Shown in pieces: positions 44,662-53,187 of a stretch of 64,000 nucleotides of DNA. A model generated the notes under the pieces. The model made no database searches. It saw nothing but the letters and a program-made list of their open reading frames with translations, and was not told the origin of the DNA. The DNA comes from Maridesulfovibrio hydrothermalis AM13 = DSM 14728 (GTDB lineage: Bacteria; Desulfobacterota; Desulfovibrionia; Desulfovibrionales; Desulfovibrionaceae), in NCBI RefSeq assembly GCF_000331025.1, contig NC_020055.1:1954370-2018369 (forward strand), read 5' to 3'. Positions within the stretch are counted from its first letter, which is position 1. Every line of letters begins with the position of its first letter. The translations under genes and the position numbers were made by a program.

Positions 44662-45504
44662 ATGTCCGGAAGGGAAAGGATCAGAGGCGTTTTTTCATCT
44701 CAGACAGGTGCTACTGTCGGGACCGGAGCAACAAAACGTCAGACTCTTCAAAAAACATACTGGTATGTGAAAGAGCTGGATAATGGTGCTTTGGAAGTTC
44801 AGCCGCTCAATAGCAACCATGTACCTTCCGGCCCTAAATTCACTGTTGAACGGGAAAGTTTTCTGAACAGTTATAATCCCGAGCCTGAATTCTACACCCA
44901 GTATGTCCTGCCTGTTATGACAGCACTGGATGAAAAAATTAAACGCGGTGAAGAGCATCGCAATAAATCTGAAAGTTATAGTGCCGAGTACGAATTCAAT
45001 GCCGCAGTGGATGTGGATGAGGATAATGTACGGGCTAATTTCGGACTTGGACTTACCTATCTGGAGCGCGGCGAAACCGGCAGAGCGGAGGGAGTTTTTA
45101 AACGTCTTGTCGATCTCGGCGCAACTTATGAACCAAGGCATAAGCATCTTTTCAATGATTTCGGTATCAGTCTGCGTAAAAACGGGATGATTGAACAGGC
45201 TTTGGAATATTACCATAAAGCTGAAGCAATCTGTGATGAGGATGAAAATCTTTATTTGAATATTGCCCGTGCTTATTATGAGAAAGGTGATTTTGACGGA
45301 TGCAGGAATTATCTGCAAAAGTCCCTCAATATCAATCCTGATCTGGAAGAAGCCGGTATGTTCTGGGTTTATTTACAGGACAACGGTTATATGGATGAAG
45401 CAGATGATATGACTGAAGATTTAGATGTTTCCCGCATGAAGAAGATGAAAACGAAAAAGAAAACAAAAAGTACTCCTGTTCCCGGTTTAAAATTCGATTT
45501 TTAA
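44662..45504 (+). CDS. TPR protein with the VQPLN/HVPSG N-terminal domain; paralogue of the 14.4-kb gene
   Basis: 280 residues, no signal peptide. The N-terminal domain (about 30-65: YWYVKELDNGALEVQPLNSN, HVPSG) and the following helical and TPR region (AEYEFNAAVDVDEDNVRANF; GMIEQALEYYHKAEAI; CRNYLQKSLNINPDLEEA) align along their length with the protein at 14351-15079. A Lys-rich tail (KKMKTKKKTKSTPVPG) is unique to this copy. Function unknown. It sits 16 nt after pyrF and 32 nt before recJ, so it belongs to the operon. Confidence 0.82.
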   Translation: MSGRERIRGVFSSQTGATVGTGATKRQTLQKTYWYVKELDNGALEVQPLNSNHVPSGPKFTVERESFLNSYNPEPEFYTQYVLPVMTALDEKIKRGEEHRNKSESYSAEYEFNAAVDVDEDNVRANFGLGLTYLERGETGRAEGVFKRLVDLGATYEPRHKHLFNDFGISLRKNGMIEQALEYYHKAEAICDEDENLYLNIARAYYEKGDFDGCRNYLQKSLNINPDLEEAGMFWVYLQDNGYMDEADDMTEDLDVSRMKKMKTKKKTKSTPVPGLKFDF

Positions 45505-45536
45505 TTCTTTATATGTAGTTATTTCCGGAGATAACA

Positions 45537-47270
45537 TTGCCTAAAATATGGAAGCTGAGAAGTGAAGAGGAATTGCCTTCTTCAATATCTGAAATTGCGT
45601 CTGAACTCGGTATTACTGAACTTCTGGCAGAAATTCTCTGGAACAGAGGCTTTCAGTCCCGTAAAGAAATGGATCTTTTTCTTTCTCCCGGGCTGCGTAA
45701 TCTGTGCAAACCTGTGGAGATTCCCGGTCTTGAAGAATCCGCTGCGGTGCTCACAGACGGCATTGTACAGGGTAAGAAGTTTGCTGTCTGGGGTGATTAT
45801 GATGTGGACGGCGTTACTTCAACTGCCGTTGTGAAATCTGTTCTTAAAGATCGCGGATTTGAATGCACCCATCATCTGCCTAACCGGCTTGAAGAAGGTT
45901 ACGGGCTTAATATTGAAAATCTGCAAAAGCTCCGTGATGATGGTGTAGAACTCCTGCTTACCGTGGACTGCGGTATTACCAATAACGTTGAAATTTCCGC
46001 TGCCAATGAAATGGGGATGACCGTGATTGTTTCAGATCACCATCTGCCCGGTGAGGTCTTGCCTCCGGCGGCGGCTATCTGCAATCCCCGTCTTACTGAA
46101 TATAACGGTAAAAAATTTGAAGACTGCCCCTGTGAAGCTCTTGCGGGGGTGGGGGTGGCTTTTATGCTCATGGCGCAGGTCAACAAGCTGTTGCCCGGTG
46201 ATCCTGTTGATATGCGGGCATATCTTGATTTTGTCGCCCTCGGAACTATCGCAGATGTTGTGGGGTTGCAGGGGCAAAATCGTATTCTGGTAAAAAACGG
46301 GCTGCTGCTTTTGAAAGAGGCAAGGCGGCCCGGTCTGGCTGCGCTTAAAGTGGTCAGCGGCTATGATATGTTCGCTGCTATCGGGGCCGGACAGGTCGGA
46401 TTCGGGCTTGCACCGCGTATTAACGCTTCCGGCAGAATGGGTGATCCTGATAAGGCTCTTGAGTTGCTCATGACCGAAGAGATGGAGACCGCAAGGCCTA
46501 TCGCCAAAGTGCTGGATACCCTCAACTCAGAACGCAGAGCCGAAGAGGATCGTATTCTTGAACAGGCATTGAAGCAGGCAGAGGAGCAGGTTAAACGGCA
46601 TAACAGGGCCGGACTGGTCCTTTTTTCACCCGACTGGCATCCGGGTATTATCGGAATTGTTGCTTCCCGCGTTGTGGAAAAATTCTACCGCCCGACTATC
46701 ATGCTCTGTGAAGAGGAAGGGATTATTAAAGGGTCTGCCCGTTCCATCAAAGAATTTCATCTCCATGAAGCATTGACCGGAATGTCCGATCTTTTTCTTA
46801 ATTTCGGTGGTCACAAACTTGCCGCGGGGATGTCTCTTAAAGCGGCTGATTTTGAAGATTTTCGGGAAAGATTTGATAAGTCGGTGTTAGATATTGTGGG
46901 CAGTGAACCGCTGAAACCGACTCTTAAGGTTGATAAAGAACTTCCGCTGGAAAATATAGATTATATCCTTTTAAAGGAGCTGGATCTTATGCAGCCGTTC
47001 GGCATGGGCAACCCTGAGCCGGTTTTTACAACTCCACCTGTTGAGGTCATGGAGCGTCGCCCTATGGGCAAAGATCATGTTAAGTTAACTCTTTCCGACT
47101 TAGATAAAACCAGAAAAATGCCTGCCAAAGCATGGCGCATGGCGGAGCAGCTTGGTTCTGAACTGATCGGCGCAAAAATGCGTTTTGCTTTTTCTCCCAA
47201 GATCGATAAATTTAATGGCATTCCTACCATAGAACTAACTATCCGCGATTATACAAGAAAGCTTAGCTGA
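45537..47270 (+). CDS. recJ: Single-stranded-DNA-specific exonuclease RecJ
   Basis: 577 residues. DHH family: AVWGDYDVDGVTSTAVV (Asp cluster), TVDCGITN, VSDHHLPGE (DHH), the DHHA1 domain with NFGGHKLAAGMSL, and an OB-fold C-terminus (FTTPPVEVMERRPMGKDHVK). It degrades 5' single-stranded ends in recombination and mismatch repair. Start TTG 45537 with CGGAGAT upstream. Last gene of the cluster. Confidence 0.95.
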   Translation: MPKIWKLRSEEELPSSISEIASELGITELLAEILWNRGFQSRKEMDLFLSPGLRNLCKPVEIPGLEESAAVLTDGIVQGKKFAVWGDYDVDGVTSTAVVKSVLKDRGFECTHHLPNRLEEGYGLNIENLQKLRDDGVELLLTVDCGITNNVEISAANEMGMTVIVSDHHLPGEVLPPAAAICNPRLTEYNGKKFEDCPCEALAGVGVAFMLMAQVNKLLPGDPVDMRAYLDFVALGTIADVVGLQGQNRILVKNGLLLLKEARRPGLAALKVVSGYDMFAAIGAGQVGFGLAPRINASGRMGDPDKALELLMTEEMETARPIAKVLDTLNSERRAEEDRILEQALKQAEEQVKRHNRAGLVLFSPDWHPGIIGIVASRVVEKFYRPTIMLCEEEGIIKGSARSIKEFHLHEALTGMSDLFLNFGGHKLAAGMSLKAADFEDFRERFDKSVLDIVGSEPLKPTLKVDKELPLENIDYILLKELDLMQPFGMGNPEPVFTTPPVEVMERRPMGKDHVKLTLSDLDKTRKMPAKAWRMAEQLGSELIGAKMRFAFSPKIDKFNGIPTIELTIRDYTRKLS

Positions 47271-47306
47271 TATTTACAGATTTTATTTTTTGAAGGTATT
47301 GATTAA

Positions 47307-47349
47307 AAACTTCACCACTTTTTTTATGAAGAGTAGTGAAGTTTTTTTT
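47307..47349 (+). terminator. Terminator after recJ
   Basis: AAACTTCAC / GTGAAGTTT stem with a long loop and a trailing T-run. Confidence 0.75.
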
Positions 47350-47462
47350 ATAATACCTAGCAATTAAATTTTGTATTATATATAATACGCATTAATTGTA
47401 TAAAAATTAATAAAAATGTTTTGAAAAATGTGTGTGTTTATACACAAGTAAGCGGAGGCTCC

Positions 47463-49898
47463 TTGAAAAATTTACCAATCGGACTAAAACTGACTATCGG
47501 CTTCGGAGCGGTCTTGATTTTGCTTCTTACTTCGGGAGGGGCCGCGTACTATTATCTTTCCGACAATCTGGACTCTTTTAAATCATACCGGGGACTGGCA
47601 CGTGATACGAATCTAATGGGGCGTGTGCAGGCCAGTCTGCTTATGGTGCGTATGAATGTGAAGGATTTTCTTATCACTGACAGCCAAAAAGATATTGATG
47701 AATACAATCAATATATGAGCCGTACTGAAAAATTTATGAACAGGGCTCTTGAGGAGATTAAGAATCCAGACCGTGCACGAATGGTGAAAGAATCCAGCGA
47801 ATTGCTGGTAAAATATAATGACCAGTTTAATGAAGTAAAAAATATTCAGATTCAGCGTAATGCTCAGGTAGATGTCTTAAATCGCATTGGGCCTTTGATT
47901 GAGCGTAAGTTGACCAGAATAATGCAGACCGCAAACGATGACGGAGACATAACCGCAGCATATTATGCCGGGCGTGCTCTCAGGAATATTTTGCTGGCCC
48001 GGTTATATGTAGTTAAATTTTTACAGGATAATAAACAGGCTGCCGTAGATCGGGTTCATGCTGAATTCAAAGAATTCATGGGTGAATATTCTACTTTGGA
48101 CAGCGAGGTGGAAAATAGCGGCCGCCGTCAGCTTCTTCAGGAAATAATCACTCTTAAAAAAGAGTATGTATCTGCATTTGAAACTGTCTCCACGCTTATT
48201 TTTAAACGCAACCATATTGTTAAAGAAAAGCTTGATAAATGGGGGCCTGTGATAGCTAAAGATCTTGAAGACAGTAAGCTCTCTGTGAAAAAAGATCAGG
48301 ATATTCTAGGGCCTCAAGTACAAAGCAAGAGTGAACACGCTCAGTCATTGGTGGGCATTCTGTCTTTGGTGGCAACAATTATCGGTCTGCTTGCCGGGGT
48401 TATTATCACCCGTGTGATTACTGTGCCTTTGGCAGCGGCAACTGAGCTTGCTGATGCAGTTTCTAAAGGGGATTTCACAAAAAGTATTGATGTTAATCAA
48501 AAAGACGAAGTCGGTGAAATTTGCAAGGCTCTTGTTTCAATCAGAGAGGCTGTATCCGCTGCAACTGACGAGGTTGAACAGATCGTTGTCAGTGTGGAGT
48601 CTGGTGAGATGACAGCCAATGGAGATGCAGCACTCTACTCCGGAGGATTTGCTGATTTGATAAGAGGTGTAAACTCTCTTGTTCTTACATACAGTAATTT
48701 TCTGGACCAATTGCCGGTAGGTGTTATGGCGGTGTCTCCTGATCATAAGGTGGTCTATCTAAATAAAACAGCACAAACCATTGGCGGTATAGAATCATTT
48801 AAAGGAAAAACTTGTAGTGATGTTTTCAATACTGATGATTGCAATACTGACAATTGTGCTTCTGATATTTGCATGAAATCAAGAACTGCTGCCAGTTCAG
48901 AAACCCATGCCTCAACAAAAAGCGGTTCCTATGAGTTGAGATATACATCCATCCCGCTTATTTCCCGTGAGGGTAAGGTTATGGGAGCTATTGAGATTCA
49001 GATTGATCAGACTGAAATCAAGACGGCTCAAAAAACAATGTTTGAGGTAGCCAACAGGGCTGATGAAATTGCTGATCGGGTGGCCTCAGCGTCTGAAGAA
49101 TTGTCTGCTCAGATTGAGGAGGTCAGTCAGGGGGCTGAAGTCCAGCAGCAACGCGTGGGAGAAACCGCGACCGCTATGGAAGAGATGAATGCCACTGTAT
49201 TGGAAGTTGCCAAAAATGCTGCAATGGCTACGGAGCAGTCCGACAACTCTAAGAATAAAGCCGAAGAGGGCGCGGTACTGGTTAACGACGTAGTTGCTTC
49301 TATTAATAAGATTAACAGTGTTGCACAGGAACTGCAGGGCAACATGGAGAAACTTGGACGTCATGCTAATTCCATCGGCAGCGTCATGACTGTTATTACT
49401 GACATTGCTGATCAGACCAACCTTCTGGCTTTGAACGCAGCCATCGAAGCTGCCCGTGCAGGTGAGGCCGGACGCGGGTTTGCCGTTGTCGCAGATGAAG
49501 TGCGTAAACTTGCAGAAAAGACTATGGCAGCCACAACTGAGGTTGGTAAGAATATCAAGACGATTCAGTCTGCAGCTCAAACCAACGTTAAAAGCGTTGA
49601 TCTGGCTGTAGAAAATGTAAATGAAGCAACGGAACTGGCAAGTAGTTCCGGTGAGGCATTGGGACAGATTGTGGCAATGTCCGCTGATACCTCTCTGCTG
49701 ATCAGTAGCATCGCAACTGCGGCCGAACAGCAGTCTGCAACAAGTGAAGAAATTAATGGAGCTATTGATGAGGTCAATCAGATTGTATCTGAAACCACTG
49801 ACGGAATGGTTCAGTCAGCCACCGCGGTTCAGGAGCTTGCACAGATGGCTTTGGAACTGAAGAACGTTTTAGGTGGTCTGACAAGCGATAAATCTTAG
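47463..49898 (+). CDS. Methyl-accepting chemotaxis protein with HAMP and PAS-like domains
   Basis: About 811 residues from TTG 47463 (GCGGAGG 6 nt upstream; the frame opens earlier at 47421 without one). Layout: TM1 ([20 protein letters not shown]), a periplasmic helical sensor of about 270 residues (4HB or HBM type), TM2 ([20 protein letters not shown]), HAMP, a PAS-like domain ([20 protein letters not shown]) with a Cys cluster (about 462-477), and a signalling tip with [20 protein letters not shown]. No C-terminal methylase-tethering pentapeptide. The Cys-rich PAS segment is unusual and might hold a metal or redox sensor (inference). Single gene. Confidence 0.92.
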   Translation: MKNLPIGLKLTIGFGAVLILLLTSGGAAYYYLSDNLDSFKSYRGLARDTNLMGRVQASLLMVRMNVKDFLITDSQKDIDEYNQYMSRTEKFMNRALEEIKNPDRARMVKESSELLVKYNDQFNEVKNIQIQRNAQVDVLNRIGPLIERKLTRIMQTANDDGDITAAYYAGRALRNILLARLYVVKFLQDNKQAAVDRVHAEFKEFMGEYSTLDSEVENSGRRQLLQEIITLKKEYVSAFETVSTLIFKRNHIVKEKLDKWGPVIAKDLEDSKLSVKKDQDILGPQVQSKSEHAQSLVGILSLVATIIGLLAGVIITRVITVPLAAATELADAVSKGDFTKSIDVNQKDEVGEICKALVSIREAVSAATDEVEQIVVSVESGEMTANGDAALYSGGFADLIRGVNSLVLTYSNFLDQLPVGVMAVSPDHKVVYLNKTAQTIGGIESFKGKTCSDVFNTDDCNTDNCASDICMKSRTAASSETHASTKSGSYELRYTSIPLISREGKVMGAIEIQIDQTEIKTAQKTMFEVANRADEIADRVASASEELSAQIEEVSQGAEVQQQRVGETATAMEEMNATVLEVAKNAAMATEQSDNSKNKAEEGAVLVNDVVASINKINSVAQELQGNMEKLGRHANSIGSVMTVITDIADQTNLLALNAAIEAARAGEAGRGFAVVADEVRKLAEKTMAATTEVGKNIKTIQSAAQTNVKSVDLAVENVNEATELASSSGEALGQIVAMSADTSLLISSIATAAEQQSATSEEINGAIDEVNQIVSETTDGMVQSATAVQELAQMALELKNVLGGLTSDKS

Positions 49899-49936
49899 CA
49901 TTGGTTGGCTGATAACTCGGCTATGATATTAACAGA

Positions 49937-49970
49937 AGCCTCTGCGCTGTTCAGGGCGGAGGCTTTTTTA
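49937..49970 (+). terminator. Terminator after the chemoreceptor gene
   Basis: AGCCTCTGCGC / GGCGGAGGCT imperfect stem followed by TTTTTT. Confidence 0.8.
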
Positions 49971-49997
49971 TTTATATGATTATAAAAAGCAGAACAT

Positions 49998-50033
49998 AAA
50001 AAAAGGTTAGCTAAATCAATAGCTAACCTTTTT
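49998..50033. terminator. Bidirectional terminator (ends DUF4242 gene)
   Basis: AAAAAGGTTAGCT / AGCTAACCTTTTT, 13-bp stem, 8-nt loop. Confidence 0.88.
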
Positions 50034-50060
50034 AATTGTAAATGAATAAGGTCAGAATGT

Positions 50061-50333
50061 TTATTCTGCGGTGGTAGGGTCTATTACAGTGCGTATTTCT
50101 GATACGCTGTTGGCTGGGAAACCGCCTTTTTCTGCATGTTCGCGGACAGCTGCTTCATCCGGGGCAATGTAAATACAATATATTTTATTGTCAGTTACAT
50201 AGCTTTGAACCCACTGAATCTGTGGTCCCATCTCTTGCAATACTCCACATGATTTTTGTGAAATTCCCTGCAAATCTTCAGGTTTAAGATCCCCTGCGCC
50301 AGGTATTTCACGTTCGACTACATATTTAGGCAT
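50061..50333 (-). CDS. DUF4242 (SCO4226-like nickel-binding) domain protein
   Basis: 90 residues: PKYVVEREIPGAGDLKPEDL, IQWVQSYVTDNKIYCIYIAP and AVREHAEKGGFPANSVSEIR match the DUF4242 ferredoxin-like fold; the Streptomyces homologue SCO4226 binds nickel. The role in this organism is unknown. ATG 50333 with GGAG. It lies 153 nt after lipA on the same strand and may be separate. Confidence 0.85.
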   Translation of the reverse strand: MPKYVVEREIPGAGDLKPEDLQGISQKSCGVLQEMGPQIQWVQSYVTDNKIYCIYIAPDEAAVREHAEKGGFPANSVSEIRTVIDPTTAE

Positions 50334-50486
50334 ATGTTTCTCCTCTACAGCTGCATGTCATCTGGGCACGCAGCAAGCTACTGATTAAAGGTCAATTCAG
50401 GTGTTAATAAGCATTGACTAATCCGAGCCTCATTAAATGCGTAGAACCTGCGTGAAATTTTGTCAATTGAGGGATAGATTTTTTTC

Positions 50487-51362
50487 CTATAACTCCTCAA
50501 ATGCCTCAGCAGCATTAAAGCTGCTTCTAACCAGAGGAGCACAGAACATGTGGGGTACTTTTAAACTTTTACCATACTCCGCATATTCATCGAAAATTTG
50601 CGGCTCCACATATCTTTCAACCGCGGGATGCTCTTTTGAAGGACGCATGTATTGACCGATGGTTATGATATCGCACTCTGTTGCGGCCAGATCATCGATA
50701 ACTTTTCGGACCTGTTCATCTGATTCGCCCAGTCCGACCATGAGGCCTGACTTAACGTGGATACTGCTCAGTTTTTTTACCCGTTCTAACAGTTCGAGAC
50801 TTTGCCGATAATCAGCCTGAGGTCTGATTTCTGAATATAGGTCCGGTGAGGTTTCAACGTTATGATTGATTACGTCCGGCCCTGCTGCGATAACTGTTTT
50901 GAGCGCGTTCAGATCGCCTTGGAAATCCGGAATAAGCACCTCTACCGTACATTGTGGATGGTCCGCGTGGATACGGCTGATTGTTTCGGCGTAGTGGGCG
51001 GCTCCGCCATCTTGCAGGTCATCTCTGGTAACTGAAGTGATGACCACGTATTTCAGTTCCAGGCGCGAAACAGCTTCGGACACGCGACGTGGTTCGTCGG
51101 TATCAAGTGGATCAAGTTTGCCCGGTGCAATGTTGCAAAAGGCGCAGTTGCGCGTGCAATTGTGACCCATGATTAAAAAAGTTGCCACCTTGCGCGAAAA
51201 GCAGTCCCATGTGTTGGGGCATTTGGCATTCTGGCAGACGGTGTTCAGGTTCAGGTCTGCCAGCAATTTGGCTGTGTGGTTGAAGCTTTTACCAGTGGGC
51301 AGTTTAACCCGCAGCCACGGTGGAATCCGTAAATATTCTTTTGAATTCTTCTCTGAAGACAT
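50487..51362 (-). CDS. lipA: Lipoyl synthase (radical SAM)
   Basis: 291 residues. Auxiliary cluster CQNAKCPNTWDC (C-x4-C-x5-C), radical SAM motif CTRNCAFCNI (C-x3-C-x2-C) and the C-terminal RSSFNAAE serine ligand. It inserts two sulfurs into octanoyl groups on lipoyl domains. ATG 51362 has GAGGAAG upstream and lies inside lipB, so the genes overlap by 59 bases; no later in-frame ATG, GTG or TTG starts the conserved region. Confidence 0.95.
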   Translation of the reverse strand: MSSEKNSKEYLRIPPWLRVKLPTGKSFNHTAKLLADLNLNTVCQNAKCPNTWDCFSRKVATFLIMGHNCTRNCAFCNIAPGKLDPLDTDEPRRVSEAVSRLELKYVVITSVTRDDLQDGGAAHYAETISRIHADHPQCTVEVLIPDFQGDLNALKTVIAAGPDVINHNVETSPDLYSEIRPQADYRQSLELLERVKKLSSIHVKSGLMVGLGESDEQVRKVIDDLAATECDIITIGQYMRPSKEHPAVERYVEPQIFDEYAEYGKSLKVPHMFCAPLVRSSFNAAEAFEEL

Positions 51363-51948
51363 TTTTTACTTCCTCGGTATCTATGTCACGCCCTGCTTCT
51401 CTGGAAAGGGAGGTGGGATGTGCGCCGCTTAGCCCGCAGAGGGTGATAGCGTCGAAAAGTTTCATGTCGCGTGATACGTTAAAGGACAGCCCGTGATAGG
51501 TGATCCATTTTTTTACCCCGATGCCGATCGAGCAGAGTTTACCGGGGCCGACCCATACTCCGGGTCTGCCTTCACTGCGCGCAGCTTTTACACCGAAACG
51601 TGCGGCTGTGCTGATGGCGGTTTCTTCCATATCATGGAAAAATTTCTTAATACCACCACGTCTTTTTTCAATACGGATCACCGGATAGACCACTAATTGT
51701 CCGGGGTAATGGCAGGTTATGTTGCCGCCTCTTGCCGTCTGGACAATCTGTGCTCCCATTTTGCTTAACGCTTCTTCGCTGATGAGTAGATTATCAAGTC
51801 CGCCTTGCCGGCCTAAAGTGACCACCGGTGGATGTTCAAGCAGATAGAGAGCGTCGCCTGCAACGCCCTCTATCACCTGATTTAATCTTTCTAGCTGGAT
51901 CTTTTCAGCCTCCCCGTGGGGGATAAGTCCCAGATCAATAAAATCCAA
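51304..51948 (-). CDS. lipB: Octanoyltransferase
   Basis: 214 residues. LYLLEHPPVVTLGRQG, the RGGNITCHYPGQLVVYP substrate pocket and the catalytic GLSGAHPTSL-type region identify LipB, although the catalytic Cys is in ITLCGLSG. It moves octanoyl from ACP to lipoyl domains, the step before LipA. Start TTG 51948 with CCGGAGG about 9 nt upstream. Confidence 0.93.
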   Translation of the reverse strand: MDFIDLGLIPHGEAEKIQLERLNQVIEGVAGDALYLLEHPPVVTLGRQGGLDNLLISEEALSKMGAQIVQTARGGNITCHYPGQLVVYPVIRIEKRRGGIKKFFHDMEETAISTAARFGVKAARSEGRPGVWVGPGKLCSIGIGVKKWITYHGLSFNVSRDMKLFDAITLCGLSGAHPTSLSREAGRDIDTEEVKNVFREEFKRIFTDSTVAAG

Positions 51949-51978
51949 TTTATATGCCTCCGGCGGCTTAACCCTTTA

Positions 51979-53187
51979 TTACTTTATCTTGCGCGGAGTC
52001 TTGCGTTCTTCACGTGGTGCGTCTTCGCGGGGGAGCTTGTGCTTTTCACGCGTGGGCAGTTCAACAATCATGGCGCCGGACTTGAGGTCTTCTTCCATTT
52101 CAGTCTGTATGGGCATTCCCAGAAGTCCGCCCGGGAAGATTGAGCGCGCTCCGCCTTTCGCGAGCAGCAGCAGCAATCCTTCCGCTCCACATGCGTACTG
52201 ACCATATCCGCCGTCGTCAATTCTGAAGGAATCAGTAATGGCGCGGATAAGCATTTCGCCTTCGTGCGGTACAGGAGAAGGTGTGCCGGGCTGGCCTACA
52301 TAAAGAAAACTCAGGCTTACGTTGTCTTTTTCCAGACGACATCTGGCAGAAAGTTTTTGCAGCCATACCGGAGAATGATTTGAGTCAAAGTTAAAATGAC
52401 ACCAAGGTTTACCGTGCTCCGCGGTCATGGGGCATTCCTCTTCATGAGGGCATGGGGCAAGGATTGAGTATCCTTTTTCAATGAACTCATTACGCATTAC
52501 TGAAAGAGTTCTTCCCGATCTGCGGATACCCGGTTCAATGATCAGCATTTTACCTTCAGGGGCCAGCATTCTGCTGATGTGCTGACAGAACTTTGCACTC
52601 CAGACCGGAAGCGGTGCTTTCATACCTGACGCGGCTTCGTTGACCATGTTTGCAGTAACGAGCAGATTTGCTCTTTCGCGAATTTTGGAAGACGGGCCGC
52701 CTTTTACGTTGACCATTCTCCAGGGGCTTTTACTGGCAAGAGCTTCGAAAAGCTTAGCTCCTTCGCGCATGGGTTTTGGTGAACGGTCCACGTTGATGAA
52801 AGTCAGTTTCTTTTCACGAAGGTCAGGTCTGGCGATCCAGAGAGCCTGTGCCACAGTGAGCGGACCGGCTCCGAGATCAATAATGATCCCGTTGTCTGGC
52901 AGATTGATATCAAGCCCCTGAAAAAGGCGGGACAGCCGGTAAAGGTTCCACGGCAGGAAGTAGCGCAGATAAGCGTTTAAACTGCGTGGGTCGCCCATGT
53001 AATCTTTGGGCAGGCTGGACCGTTCTCCGGTAAGGGCCTTTGAGAGATCGCGGATTGCGTAGGGCAGTTCTGTTTTGTGCTTTGAGCGCAGTGGAACGGC
53101 CTTGTCCAGAATATTGAGATAATTCTCAAGTTTTTTGGTAATCTCTGCCGGCGGCAGAGGGAATAGTGAACTTACTTTAATAGACAT
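51979..53187 (-). CDS. Rsm22-like ribosome-associated methyltransferase homologue
   Basis: 402 residues. A Rossmann methyltransferase core (IIIDLGAGPLTVAQALW near residue 100) is followed by a Cys/His cluster CPHEEECPM...WCHF (about 243-261), diagnostic of the Rsm22 family, in which these residues bind an Fe-S cluster. Mitochondrial Rsm22 is needed for small-subunit assembly; bacterial members are uncharacterised. The C-terminus is basic and low-complexity (REDAPREERKTPRKIK). It overlaps the upstream gene by 11 bases and precedes lipB. Confidence 0.85.
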   Translation of the reverse strand: MSIKVSSLFPLPPAEITKKLENYLNILDKAVPLRSKHKTELPYAIRDLSKALTGERSSLPKDYMGDPRSLNAYLRYFLPWNLYRLSRLFQGLDINLPDNGIIIDLGAGPLTVAQALWIARPDLREKKLTFINVDRSPKPMREGAKLFEALASKSPWRMVNVKGGPSSKIRERANLLVTANMVNEAASGMKAPLPVWSAKFCQHISRMLAPEGKMLIIEPGIRRSGRTLSVMRNEFIEKGYSILAPCPHEEECPMTAEHGKPWCHFNFDSNHSPVWLQKLSARCRLEKDNVSLSFLYVGQPGTPSPVPHEGEMLIRAITDSFRIDDGGYGQYACGAEGLLLLLAKGGARSIFPGGLLGMPIQTEMEEDLKSGAMIVELPTREKHKLPREDAPREERKTPRKIK

